This document shows, piece by piece, positions 43,467 to 53,985 of a stretch of DNA of 64,000 nt. Both the position numbers and the translations under genes were made by a program. The notes under the pieces are model-generated. The model was not told the DNA's origin, did not search any database, and worked only from the letters and a program-made list of their open reading frames with translations. Each line of letters starts with the position of its first letter. Positions within the stretch are counted from its first letter, which is position 1. This DNA is from Calothrix sp. CSU_2_0 (GTDB lineage Bacteria; Cyanobacteriota; Cyanobacteriia; Cyanobacteriales; Nostocaceae): contig JAAUPE010000007.1 in NCBI GenBank assembly GCA_012034595.1, positions 1-64,000 on the forward strand, written 5' to 3'.

Positions 43467-44318
43467 ATGTCAACCCCTGAGCGACCATTCGCCAGTTATC
43501 ATCTTTGGTCTTTAATTGCCCCAGCAGAGGGACAACAACGCTGGCATTGCCAAATGCGAAGGGGGTTTATTAAAGCACGGCAACATGAACCGCAAGTCAA
43601 AGCGCTGCTCAAAAATGTGAGTCCATCACAGAGTGTAGGTTTATTAGCACAAAGAGGTGTGTACGAGTTTCATTACAATCCTAGACTATTGAAAGTAGCA
43701 AACGGAGTTGAAAAAGTTGCAGAGTTGTTGAAATTAAGCGAAAGCAGTGACGAAGTTCGACAACGGGTAATACAAATTTTGAAAAATTATTACTCATCCC
43801 CAATGCTGGCAGATAAAAGGATTTTGCTGTTAACACGAGGAGATGAAGGATTCCCCAAAGCGATCGCAATCAAAAAAGAAAATTACAGTTTCCGCTTGTA
43901 TGCAACAATGGACTGCGTTTTTATCGAACGTGATACCTCTTTGGAATCAATATCGAATTTACGTACTTTGCATATTCTCGATTTTAAAACTGGTAAATCT
44001 CCATTCGACCAACGACAAGCTTTAGTTTATTTATTGGCAGCTCGTTATTTATACCCTGAGTATGAAGCGGTAGCATCTTTTTATAATTTAGAGTCTGACA
44101 AAAAATCAGAGTTGATTGCTATATCTAATCATGAGTTAGATAATGTTGAAAATGAACTAGCTGATATTGCCCAAAAACACCAGGAAGATATGTCTAGATT
44201 CCACGAAGAATCACAAATTTTTAGTATGATTTTCCCACCAAACCCAGGCTATCATTGTCGTTTTTGTCCATTTAAGTCTATCTGTAAATTTTCCAGTGTC
44301 ACTGTGGCTCGACTTTAA
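43467..44318 (+). CDS. PD-(D/E)XK nuclease family protein with Cas4/AddB-like Fe-S cysteine spacing
   Basis: TLHILDFKTGKSPFDQRQALVYLLAARYLYP; C-terminal CRFCPFKSIC (C-x2-C-x5-C) plus an upstream Cys (WHCQMRRGF). Confidence 0.8.
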   Translation: MSTPERPFASYHLWSLIAPAEGQQRWHCQMRRGFIKARQHEPQVKALLKNVSPSQSVGLLAQRGVYEFHYNPRLLKVANGVEKVAELLKLSESSDEVRQRVIQILKNYYSSPMLADKRILLLTRGDEGFPKAIAIKKENYSFRLYATMDCVFIERDTSLESISNLRTLHILDFKTGKSPFDQRQALVYLLAARYLYPEYEAVASFYNLESDKKSELIAISNHELDNVENELADIAQKHQEDMSRFHEESQIFSMIFPPNPGYHCRFCPFKSICKFSSVTVARL

Positions 44319-44757
44319 TATTTGTGGGTTGTAGGTGTAATTAATTTACTCTCTAAAATTCAAAATTTAAAATATCTTTGGAATCAATCAAGATGTGTAT
44401 GAAAATACATTTTTTATTAATTTTTCTATTAATTTTAGATTAAAAATGCAATTTTTATATCCTCCGGAAACAGCTTTCATCCTCGTGAATAAGGAAGCTG
44501 TATAGGTTAGTGAATCTCATCATCACTTTGGATTTAAATGTATTTTGAATTATAGTTTTCTCTTTTTCCAATTGCCTTGTCATTCGATTAAAATAATTAC
44601 GGCACTGGAACTGTGATTAATTTTGCTGTTACTTAATACATTTGAGTTAATTAAATGGCGACAATAGTAAACCACTCTGAAAGAGCATTGTAGTCAAGTA
44701 ACACATCATCACGAAACCCATGGTTAATCAGTTTAGTCCCAAGGGAGACATATAAAT

Positions 44758-45429
44758 ATGAAAATGTGGAAGTTGACTGTTACAGTGCTTATCTTTGGTG
44801 CAGTAGCATCAGCTTGGAAAATTAGTTCAATTCATATTAGCAAAGCTGATGTTTACAATGTTTCCGCAAGTACCCGCTTCAAGCCAAGCAAAACTAGTGA
44901 ACTAAATACTAATATAACAATAACAAGGGATTTTGAACACTCTTTACAAATTAATCCCAACAATACAAATTCTTACTCAAAAAATGCTTTCAATGAATAT
45001 AAATTAGGCAATTATCAAGGTGCAATTGACAACTATAACCTAGCGTTAAAAGTCAATCCTAATGATGCAGAAATCTACAGCCATCGAGGAGCAGCAAAAG
45101 CCAGTTTAAAAAAATATCAAGATGCGATCGCAGATTATGATAAAGCCATCGAAATCAATCCCGAATCAGTGGAATCTTATGTAAATCGGGGACTTTTGTT
45201 TGCCAGTTTAGGGAATTACGAAAAAGCAATCCAAGACTACAATATATCAATTAAAATCGATCCTAAATACGATAATGCTTACTTCAATCGGGGAGTTGCA
45301 CACTACAAATCAGGCAACAAAAAAGCCGCAATTGCAGACTCGAAAATACTCGCACAACACTACAAAAGCCAAGGTGCAGCGGTTGACGCAGAGGAAATAC
45401 TGAACAGCATGAAGCAATTTGATAAGTAG
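44758..45429 (+). CDS. TPR repeat protein, probably secreted
   Basis: Signal-like N-terminus; repeats AIDNYNLALKVNPNDAEIYSHRGAAKASLKKYQDAIADYDKAIEINPES. Confidence 0.9.
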   Translation: MKMWKLTVTVLIFGAVASAWKISSIHISKADVYNVSASTRFKPSKTSELNTNITITRDFEHSLQINPNNTNSYSKNAFNEYKLGNYQGAIDNYNLALKVNPNDAEIYSHRGAAKASLKKYQDAIADYDKAIEINPESVESYVNRGLLFASLGNYEKAIQDYNISIKIDPKYDNAYFNRGVAHYKSGNKKAAIADSKILAQHYKSQGAAVDAEEILNSMKQFDK

Positions 45430-45545
45430 AGGTGTTTTCATGCAGTTCGATTTAGGATTGATAATCTTCCTAGAAACCCTATTGTATAGTGCCTGTACAT
45501 GTTTCTATAAAATATCCCAATTATAGACTTATCAATTGTATGATT

Positions 45546-45580
45546 CTTAGGGGCAGAGTTTATTCTGCCCCTAAAATTTT
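45546..45580 (+). terminator. Terminator-like hairpin
   Basis: TTAGGGGCAGAgtttaTTCTGCCCCTAAAATTTT. Confidence 0.55.
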
Positions 45581-45642
45581 GGGTTCAAATTAGAATTCAA
45601 TCTTGAAAATTTACAACTTAAAATCTAAAACTTAAAAATCCA

Positions 45643-47409
45643 ATGATTAACCAACAGACACCAACATTACAACGCTTTGGAAAATATTTAATTCCACATC
45701 GCAAAACCATTCCCATCGCACTAGGGTTTGTAATTCTTGCTGCAATAATGCAGGGGTTAGCTCCATTTTTAATTGGTTGGTCGATTGATAATCTAATTGC
45801 TAAAGGGAACTTGCCAGGATTGATGCAAATATTATTGCTAATCTTAGTTGTTTATTTAGCTGGATTTACAGCGACACGTGCCCAAATTCTGCGGACAAAT
45901 TGGATTACTCAAAACGTACTGGCACAACTGCGGCAAGACATCTTCACCAAACTACAAACCCTACCACTCAGCTTTTTTGATACGAGTTCCGCAGGGGATT
46001 TAATGAGTCGCTTGCTAAATGATGTGAGTACAGTCAATCAAGTATTTGGACTTGCGATCGCGCAAATTGTCGGTAGTATATTTAGTTTACTGGGAATTGC
46101 GATCGCAATGCTTGTGGTTAATCTCCAATTAGGGTTATTAAGCAATATTGTGATTCCTTTAGTGGTTATTATTACTACCGTTTTTGGTAAATTGGCACGC
46201 AATAAATTTCGCGTCACACGTCAAAGTATTAGCGAACTTTCAACTAGGATAGAAGAAGATTTAGGAAGTATTCGCGAAGCCCAATTATTTAACCGCAGCG
46301 AATTAAATATCAATAATTTTAACAAACTCAATGCTGCAAACCGCAAGGCAAACATTCAAGCAGTAACAATTACAGCAGCTTTTTTACCGACTATAGATGT
46401 TTTAAATACCCTATCAGTCGCAGCTATATTCGCATATGGTAGCTATCTTGTAATTATAAATAAGATGACTGTGGGAACTGTAACAGCTTTTCTGATTTAT
46501 TTACAGCAATTTTTCCAACCACTGCAAATTCTCAGCCAATTTTACACCCAAGCTCAATCCGCATTAGCTGGACTAGAACGGATTTTTATACTATTAGATG
46601 AACCATCTCAACTTACTGATGCAATTGATGCCATAGAAATGCCGCAAATTAATGGAAAAGTTGATTTTGAAAATGTGACTTTTGGCTATAAACAAAATCA
46701 AACTGTACTTAAAAACGTCAATGTACATGCAAAATCAGGAGAAATGATAGCACTGGTTGGTGCAACAGGAGCAGGTAAAAGTACGATTATAAACTTGATT
46801 TTGCGCTTCTATGATGTCACAAAAGGAGCTGTTAAAATTGATGGGATTGATGTTCGTCAAGTAACGCAAGCGAGTTTACGTCGTCAAATTGGTATAGTGT
46901 TGCAAGATATGGTTTTGTTTAGCGGTACTATTGCCGAAAATATTGCCTTTGGAAATCCAGAAGCGACACCAGCAGAAATCGAAGCAGCAGCAAAAATTGC
47001 CAATGTCCATGAATTTATTTTGACGCTTCCCCAAGGTTACGATACAGCAGTGGGAACAAGAGGGGTTAGCCTATCTCAAGGACAAAGACAGTTAATTAGT
47101 ATTGCCCGTGCAGTGTTAGTTAATCCGCGAATTTTAATATTAGATGAAGCAACAAGTAGCATCGATACTCGCACTGAAGAATTAATCCAAGATGCAATGT
47201 CAAAACTTTTAAAAAACCGGACAAGTTTTGTAATTGCCCATCGTTTGAGTACGGTGACACAAGCTAATAAGTTATTAGTAATTCAGCAAGGTGAAATTCT
47301 TGAACAAGGTACTCATGCTGAATTAATTGCCCAAAACGGAGTTTATGCAAACCTATATTCTTTACAATTGGGTGCAGATACTATCTCTACCATATCCCCA
47401 ACTTATTGA
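45643..47409 (+). CDS. ABC transporter ATP-binding/permease (exporter half-transporter)
   Basis: TM domain plus ALVGATGAGKSTIINLILRFYD, LSQGQRQLISIARAVL, ILILDEATSSID. Confidence 0.96.
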   Translation: MINQQTPTLQRFGKYLIPHRKTIPIALGFVILAAIMQGLAPFLIGWSIDNLIAKGNLPGLMQILLLILVVYLAGFTATRAQILRTNWITQNVLAQLRQDIFTKLQTLPLSFFDTSSAGDLMSRLLNDVSTVNQVFGLAIAQIVGSIFSLLGIAIAMLVVNLQLGLLSNIVIPLVVIITTVFGKLARNKFRVTRQSISELSTRIEEDLGSIREAQLFNRSELNINNFNKLNAANRKANIQAVTITAAFLPTIDVLNTLSVAAIFAYGSYLVIINKMTVGTVTAFLIYLQQFFQPLQILSQFYTQAQSALAGLERIFILLDEPSQLTDAIDAIEMPQINGKVDFENVTFGYKQNQTVLKNVNVHAKSGEMIALVGATGAGKSTIINLILRFYDVTKGAVKIDGIDVRQVTQASLRRQIGIVLQDMVLFSGTIAENIAFGNPEATPAEIEAAAKIANVHEFILTLPQGYDTAVGTRGVSLSQGQRQLISIARAVLVNPRILILDEATSSIDTRTEELIQDAMSKLLKNRTSFVIAHRLSTVTQANKLLVIQQGEILEQGTHAELIAQNGVYANLYSLQLGADTISTISPTY

Positions 47410-47448
47410 ATAAGTCAGGAGTATGGGAGAAAAGAAAAAATTCAACTA

Positions 47449-47682
47449 TTGGTAGATAAAACAGTCTTACTAGTGATAGATGTAGCTTCGCAAGTTTCAC
47501 TACAAGGTTTAAGCACACCTACAAATGTGACTTTCTACCGTCAAGATAGAGGATTATTGATGGTGACACCACGAAGCTCTGCACAAGGTACTTTGGAGGT
47601 GACTCTCCAAGAAACTACAGATTTTGCAATGGATAGAACCGCATTGCGAATCGAAAATAATGGTGCAGTGTATTTAAATTAG
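47449..47682 (+). CDS. Conserved hypothetical small protein
   Basis: 77 aa ORF, TTG start; follows the ABC exporter. Confidence 0.5.
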   Translation: MVDKTVLLVIDVASQVSLQGLSTPTNVTFYRQDRGLLMVTPRSSAQGTLEVTLQETTDFAMDRTALRIENNGAVYLN

Positions 47683-47943
47683 GGAATTGGGAATTGGGGA
47701 ATTGGGGATTGGGAATTGGGATTACACAGAATTCAGAAGTTTGAAGTCAAAAGCTTTGTATATGGCTTTTGCTTGCAATTAATTGTGGTTCTATTGACTG
47801 TAATTCGTGTTGTACGTGTTTCCGGCTAATTTGACATCAATGGGGAAAAATTTATTTCTTGATTGGTGTTCCTTAAGAATTAGTTTTTATCTCTAAAGAC
47901 TAATATCATATTTCCCAATGCCCAATGCCCATTCCCCAATGCC

Positions 47944-49014
47944 CTACTTATTCAAAATCTGCGTCAATTTATCAAGTAATTGCACTTCCTTCTTATTATC
48001 TTCCAAGGTGCGGGATAAAACGATCGCACGTTCGTAGAAATTACGTGCAGTTTGGAAATTACCTTGTTTTTCGTAAAATAAAGCGTAGGATTCAAAGGTT
48101 TTCAATTCCTCAGGAATATTACCCAATTGCCTCGCTAATATCAAACGCTGCGACAGCAACTCCGAAGCTCTTTCCTTCCTTCCCACCGAACTATGTGCAG
48201 CTACTAACCCATCAATAGCACGAAACTCATTTATGCGATCGCGTGTGCGAGTTGCGAGTCTCAAACCATAACCAAATGTACCGATGGTGTTTTGGTAATC
48301 TCCCATCGCTAAATAAGCTTCACCCAAATTATTATAAGTGTTACCTTCAGCAATCGGGTCGTCAACAATACGGCGATAAGTTAACGCTGTTTCATAAAGC
48401 TTAATCGCTTTGTTATAATCACCCAATCTTGCCGTTGCTAAACCCAAATTACTTAAGGACAAACCCTGAGCTTCCGCGTTCTTAATTTGACCAGCAATTT
48501 CTACCGCTTCGGCAAAAGCTTCCCTTGCCGCAGCTGATTCACCCTTTTGTAACAACAAACTACCAACATTATTTAAACCGAAAACTTGTCCGCGAAAATC
48601 TTGAGTATCCCGTGCGATCGCTAATCGACGACGAATCGCATTTTCAGCCTCTTTAAATTGACCCAATTCAACATAAGCCTTACCGAGTAAATCGTAAGCT
48701 AAACCCTGTGCTCTGAGGTCGCTAATCCCATGATAAATCTCCAACGCTTGCAATAACGAAGTAACAGCCTTCTCAGGAGTCTTATACTGTAACTGCTGCT
48801 CGGCAATCCGTATCAAACTATCAGCTTCATTCCTACCATCCCGTGATACAGTTTGCTGTTTCGGGTAATGCAATTGTTCGGTAATATCAGCTGCATTTGC
48901 CGTAGTTGGCATCAACAAACAAGCAAAAAGAAATATGTAAAAAGTATAGGGATGCTGCTTTTTGGGTGTGAACATTGGTCGCATTTGCCCTAATGATGAA
49001 TCTTTCGGTTTCAT
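47944..49014 (-). CDS. TPR repeat protein (secreted)
   Basis: Signal peptide; repeats AEAQGLSLSNLGLATARLGDYNKAIKLYETALTYRR / AEGNTYNNLGEAYLAMGDYQNTI. Confidence 0.9.
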   Translation of the reverse strand: MKPKDSSLGQMRPMFTPKKQHPYTFYIFLFACLLMPTTANAADITEQLHYPKQQTVSRDGRNEADSLIRIAEQQLQYKTPEKAVTSLLQALEIYHGISDLRAQGLAYDLLGKAYVELGQFKEAENAIRRRLAIARDTQDFRGQVFGLNNVGSLLLQKGESAAAREAFAEAVEIAGQIKNAEAQGLSLSNLGLATARLGDYNKAIKLYETALTYRRIVDDPIAEGNTYNNLGEAYLAMGDYQNTIGTFGYGLRLATRTRDRINEFRAIDGLVAAHSSVGRKERASELLSQRLILARQLGNIPEELKTFESYALFYEKQGNFQTARNFYERAIVLSRTLEDNKKEVQLLDKLTQILNK

Positions 49015-49102
49015 AAAAAAAAATTCCCGTAGAATTTCGGGTTTAAGTAGAAGGCTTTAGAAAAGTTATTTTTTACAAAAAAAACACTTGTTAACAGTGT
49101 TT

Positions 49103-49735
49103 CTACCCAACTGCTGCCGGGAGAAGATTCTCGCCCAAATATATAGCACGTATGTCTATTGGCAATTTCTCCTCAAGCATACGATAGCCTTCCTGGAGAA
49201 AATTGGCTACTTCGTGCGGAGCAATTGCTTCCCCTTCCGCTTGAAGATACGCAGCAATGCGCGTTTCACTCCAATGAAAAGTTTGTGCCATCAGCACCAT
49301 CAACCGCAGCATTGGAGATAACAGTTCCAAAGACTGTTCGACATAGCACCATAGTGGTGGGGAAGTTGCCTTCAGCGAATAGTGAATAGCTTCTGTGGGG
49401 GGTAGTTCAATTTCATTAATACAATATGCCGTCATGTTAATCAGCCAATTTTGCAGCGTTAGATTTTCATTCCCAGGCTGAGTTAAATCTAGTCCAGCAA
49501 GTTCATGATAAATATGTTTCCACGTCAGAGCAAATAAATAATCGGCTTGGACGGGAGAACGGGCTGAGTGACGAATCAAAGTATATACTATAGGGCTATA
49601 ACGGCAAAAAATCGCCGTAAAATACTTACCAGCATCAGGGTTTAGCTGAAATAAATTAATCAATTCCAAGTCACTGTGGTGAAATAACGACTTGACAAGC
49701 GGATGACTAGCTTCCGGGAAATGGGGAATTTGCAT
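49103..49735 (-). CDS. Sigma-70-like/helix-rich conserved cyanobacterial protein
   Basis: 210 aa; DAGKYFTAIFCRYSPIVYTLIRHSARSPVQADYLFALTWKHIYHELAGLD resembles sigma region-2-like proteins. Confidence 0.55.
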   Translation of the reverse strand: MQIPHFPEASHPLVKSLFHHSDLELINLFQLNPDAGKYFTAIFCRYSPIVYTLIRHSARSPVQADYLFALTWKHIYHELAGLDLTQPGNENLTLQNWLINMTAYCINEIELPPTEAIHYSLKATSPPLWCYVEQSLELLSPMLRLMVLMAQTFHWSETRIAAYLQAEGEAIAPHEVANFLQEGYRMLEEKLPIDIRAIYLGENLLPAAVG

Positions 49736-49953
49736 AAAGTATAAACAGTTAGACGGAGTTAGAGTTAATTTTGTTAATATTGACTAAAATTTAGCAGAGT
49801 CATAGTTAATCGCATATTATTTTGATGACGGTACGATTTTGAGTCAACCGTCGAATACATCCGCAATTGATACACTGGAAACACAGACTTATAATTTAAG
49901 TCCTATTTAATCAAAACAAAAGCCGCTCCCTTATACAAAAAATTGAAGTTTTC

Positions 49954-50553
49954 ATGGATATAGCAGTTAGTGTGACATGGTGGTTCCTGCTCTCGCCTTT
50001 GACTTTAGGCTCATTTCTGCCTTCCCTGCCATTGGATAGTCTAATCTCTACCCAGGGGATTATGGTGATGCTGCTGGCTGCATACGCTGGGGCTATGTGG
50101 ATGTTTTTGACGAGTGCGCCAAAAGTATACACGGTAATGGTGTCGGATTTAGAAATCGCCCGACAATTATACGAAGGATTGCTCGACCTACCAGCTGCCG
50201 AAGTTCCTTTACACTATTACTACAACTACGAGCAAACCATTGGTGCTGCGGGAATTGACCCTCTTTATATGTCTACTGGTGCTAGCTATGCTGGCAGTCG
50301 CATGACCAATGCGAGTGAAGGACTTTGGTATCAATTAAAGAAGAATACGCAGCTTCATGTCATTACAGGGGCAAGTTTGGGCAGTAAAAATCAACAGCGT
50401 CACGTTTGTTTTGACCATGATGCACTGGAGTTGATTTTGATGCGGGTTGAGGTACGGGGGTTGAAGTTTAAAATTCGCGATCGCAAGCCCTTAAAGTTCT
50501 TGGTTAAAGATTATGATGGTCGCGTCATTGAAATGGCAGAAGTAGCAAGTTAA
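49954..50553 (+). CDS. Conserved cyanobacterial protein, glyoxalase-like C-terminal region
   Basis: 199 aa; N-terminal TM then KVYTVMVSDLEIARQLYEGLLDLPAAEVPLHYYYNYEQ. Confidence 0.55.
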   Translation: MDIAVSVTWWFLLSPLTLGSFLPSLPLDSLISTQGIMVMLLAAYAGAMWMFLTSAPKVYTVMVSDLEIARQLYEGLLDLPAAEVPLHYYYNYEQTIGAAGIDPLYMSTGASYAGSRMTNASEGLWYQLKKNTQLHVITGASLGSKNQQRHVCFDHDALELILMRVEVRGLKFKIRDRKPLKFLVKDYDGRVIEMAEVAS

Positions 50554-50571
50554 TACATTTTGTATTATTGT

Positions 50572-50638
50572 AGAGACGCAAATCTTGCCACGGGGAGTAT
50601 CCCCGTGGCAAAGTTTGCGCGATACATCGCGTCTCTCT
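50572..50638. repeat. Nested dispersed hairpin repeat
   Basis: Outer AGAGACGC...GCGTCTCT encloses GCAAAtcTTGCCACGGGGAgtaTCCCCGTGGCAAagTTTGC. Confidence 0.85.
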
Positions 50639-50732
50639 ATATTCATATTCCATCGCGTCTCTATATTCATATTCAAATGATAAATGAACATGAAAATGCA
50701 CGCTTCTGCGTGATATCTTTATTTAGATTTAG

Positions 50733-50756
50733 AGAGACGCGATATATCGCGTCTCT
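50733..50756. repeat. 24-bp perfect palindrome AGAGACGCGATATATCGCGTCTCT
   Basis: Directly visible; same family as 23910-23947. Confidence 0.95.
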
Positions 50757-50801
50757 ACATATCAGATAATCGAATTATGCAACCCGCAGATTTTAGATGG
50801 G

Positions 50802-51026
50802 TTAATTGTCTAATAAACTCATCAAAGCGTTAAAATTAGAATCTTGTTGCAAATCTTCCCCTCCCATTTCTAATTTTGTCAATTGATGTTGAATTGCCTC
50901 AATCACAAAAGGCATATTTCCCTCTTGGGCAATTCTTAACTGGGTTCGTTTAATTTTGATTTGTCTATCTAAATTATTGTCAGTGCGGATGAAATCGTGC
51001 TGTATGGCAACCATAAATAAATGCAC
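50802..51026 (-). CDS. Small hypothetical protein
   Basis: 74 aa ORF, charged C-terminal half; no family recognised. Confidence 0.4.
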   Translation of the reverse strand: MHLFMVAIQHDFIRTDNNLDRQIKIKRTQLRIAQEGNMPFVIEAIQHQLTKLEMGGEDLQQDSNFNALMSLLDN

Positions 51027-51117
51027 ACTAAAAAAGCGTTAGATGATTTTGGCAAATTATCCCTCAAAATTGTAAAATTTAATAATTTTTTTATTTTTTC
51101 TGATTTTTTTTCTAACT

Positions 51118-52910
51118 TTAAGCGATTTGCGAAATGATTGGTTGGCTTTGCTTGATTTGGGAATCTAAAATTGCCGCATACAGCGAACTCGTCTCCAATA
51201 ACTCCCCATGCTTACCTTGAGCGACAATTTCCCCCTTATCGATTAGTAAGATTTTGTCCGCATTGCGAATACTACTAATACGCTGTGCGATCGCAATGAT
51301 TGTACATTGTCTAGCTTGCCTTAATTTTTCTAATGACTCTAAAATTAGGCTACCTGTTTTCGCATCGACTGCGGAAGTTGCGTCATCAAGAATTAGAATC
51401 TGAAAATCAGTCAAAACAGTTCTAGCGATTGCCACTCGCTGTTTTTGCCCCCCCGATAAACCAATTCCCCTTTCCCCAACAATTGTGTTGTAACCATCAG
51501 GTAAAGTGCTGATGAAATCGTGAATTTGAGCAATTTTTGCCGCTTCAATGATTTGCTCAGAACTTGCATCAGGTAAACCATAGGCAATATTTTCGTGAAT
51601 TGTACCAGAAAACAAAGTCGCATCTTGGAAAACAGTCGCAACTTGCGATCGTAAACTCTCTAATTTCAAATCACGCACATCGTACCCATCAATCTGCACT
51701 ACTCCTGATGTCACATCGTAAAAACGGGGAATTAAATTGGCAATAGTACTTTTACCGCTTCCCGTCATTCCCACAATAGCGATAAATTCACCCGATTTAA
51801 CCTCAAAGGAGATATTTTTAAGTATTTCTGTTGTCGAACCTGGATAGCGAAAATCTACATGCTCAAACTTAATTTCACCTTTAATATCACTCGCATTTAA
51901 AACTATTGCATTCGGATGATTGTAAATATCAATTTTGGCATCAATTATTTCATAAACTCGTTTTGCAGATGCAGCAGCTTGGGCTATTACACCAGCAGCA
52001 AACCCAATTTGTAAAACAGGTTGCAGAATAAATACTAAATAGGAATTAAAAGCAATCAATTCACCTAACGAAAACCGATTACTAATTACCTCCGCACCAC
52101 CAAATCCAATCACTGCCAAACTAATCAAATTACTCAACAAAAATAGAAACGGAAATAAATTTCTTAATACCTTAACAGTCTGAATGTTTACTGCTAATAA
52201 CTCCCCATTCAGCGTCGTATAACGTGATATTTCCGACTTTTCCCGCACAAAAGCTTTGACAACCCTTACCCCAATTAAATTTTCCTCTAAAATACTATTG
52301 AGGTTTGCAAGTTTAGCTTGCACCATCCCAAATAACTTGCTATTTTTCTTAAAAAATTGACTTAATAAAAACCTGCTATTGGTATTGCTGTCAATGTAAT
52401 TAATGCCAACTTCCAATTCATTGTAAACACAATTACACTACTAGTAATTAAAGTAATTAAACCACTAGTAACTTGCAGTAGAGTTGTGCCAATAAAAGTA
52501 CGAATTTGTTCAACATCGCTAGTAATGCGAGTCAACAATTGCCCTGAAGAGGTATTCTTGTAATAACTCAAACTTAAATTCTGAGTTTTACTAAAAACTT
52601 GATTGCGTAGTCTGTAAGCAACATTCTGCGAAACAGATTCTGCACAAAAATTTTGTCCAAAACTAAATATTCCCCTGCCAACTGCTGCTAAAACCAATAA
52701 AAGCGAACATTTAAACACAACATCCAAATTATTTTCCGAAATACCTCGATCGATTCCCCAGCGAAATAACTGTGGAGTTAGAGCATTTGTGGCAATTAGC
52801 AGTAGCAAACTAATGATACCGACAAACACTAACCAAGGATATAGTGCTAGGATTTCCAGAACTCGACGTAATGAAGGGGTTGAAGAATGAGACTTTGGTT
52901 CTTGTGACAT
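51118..52910 (-). pseudogene. ABC transporter ATP-binding/permease, frameshifted (ORFs 52362..52910 and 51118..52416)
   Basis: ALITLTAIPIAGFY* breaks at a short homopolymer. One extra base gives AGFLLSQFFKKNSKLFGMVQAKLANLNSILEENLIGVRVVKAFVRE. Walker A AIVGMTGSGKST, signature LSGGQKQRVAIAR. Confidence 0.92.
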
Positions 52911-53355
52911 ATTCGCAGAAAAAGCACGTGCGGATAATTATAATACAACGCTTACGTGCCAGGATTCATTTATCTTCAATTAGATTTGATGACTCTATCT
53001 AAAGACTTGAGAGTATTTAAAATGTGGAATTTTAATTTTTTTAACGCAAAGAAGCGCAAAGGTTTATGCAGAGAGAAGTTTGCGGGAGATTATTCTTCCG
53101 CAAAACTTCGGAGAGGAACACAGAGGAATATAGAGATGATGTTTCTAAAAAATTGGGATAATCTCAACTATAATGAATTCAGTTTAGTAAATTTCAGAAA
53201 ATAAAGCATTTAAATAATATACTTAATAATCATATTATTAGTGAGGGTGGGAAAACCCCACCCTTACGATTGGCATAATTTATTGGTGTGATTTAAAAAT
53301 CAGGTCAATTACGGTTTTTGTGGAGATAGAAGACGTAGGTAAAAGCACCAATTTT

Positions 53356-53691
53356 CTAAACCAAACGGAAAATAAATGGATAACGGTAAGGTTCTTCGGG
53401 GTTATTAATAACTTTAATCACGGCAATGATTGGAAGTATTATGCTAATAGCAAATAAGACAATATAGAGTAAAAATCCTATCAAAACAAAAGTCAAAACA
53501 AAAGCAACGATACCGTAAATAAATAGATTGATGAAAAAATTTAAAGCTTCTTTCGCATTGGCTTTAACAACAGAATCATCTGTTGTCGCCATAATTATAA
53601 TTGGTACTGCTACCGATAAAACTAGAAAGCTTAAAAAGGGTGAGGCATGACAAAGTACGGACAGAAGTTTACGTTTTTCTAACTCATTCAT
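53356..53691 (-). CDS. DUF4870 domain-containing membrane protein
   Basis: LSVLCHASPFLSFLVLSVAVPIIIM...VKANAKEALNFFINLFIYG. Confidence 0.88.
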   Translation of the reverse strand: MNELEKRKLLSVLCHASPFLSFLVLSVAVPIIIMATTDDSVVKANAKEALNFFINLFIYGIVAFVLTFVLIGFLLYIVLFAISIILPIIAVIKVINNPEEPYRYPFIFRLV

Positions 53692-53985
53692 ATTTTTTAA
53701 ACCATGTAGATAACGATGTATAATAACATTTATAATTGCAATTTCTCTAGAAATAGAAGGCTTTTAATTACAATTTTCAAGATAAAAAACTTGTAGCAGA
53801 TTTGTATATTATTAGATTTGATTAAAAATCTCGAATATTGGTGCTTAATTTGATTATCTTAACAATGCATCATAATACAAAATAAATCTTTGCACTACAG
53901 TAAATTGTATTCATCTAAAGGAAGTTCTCTAAACCATACTATTCTCTTATACACTTTGTCTTCAGAAATGTGCAACTTTGGTATC

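Noticed and set aside
43467-44318. Interpretation as a genuine cas4
   Set aside because: No cas1/cas2 or repeat array in the window; called only as a Cas4-like nuclease.
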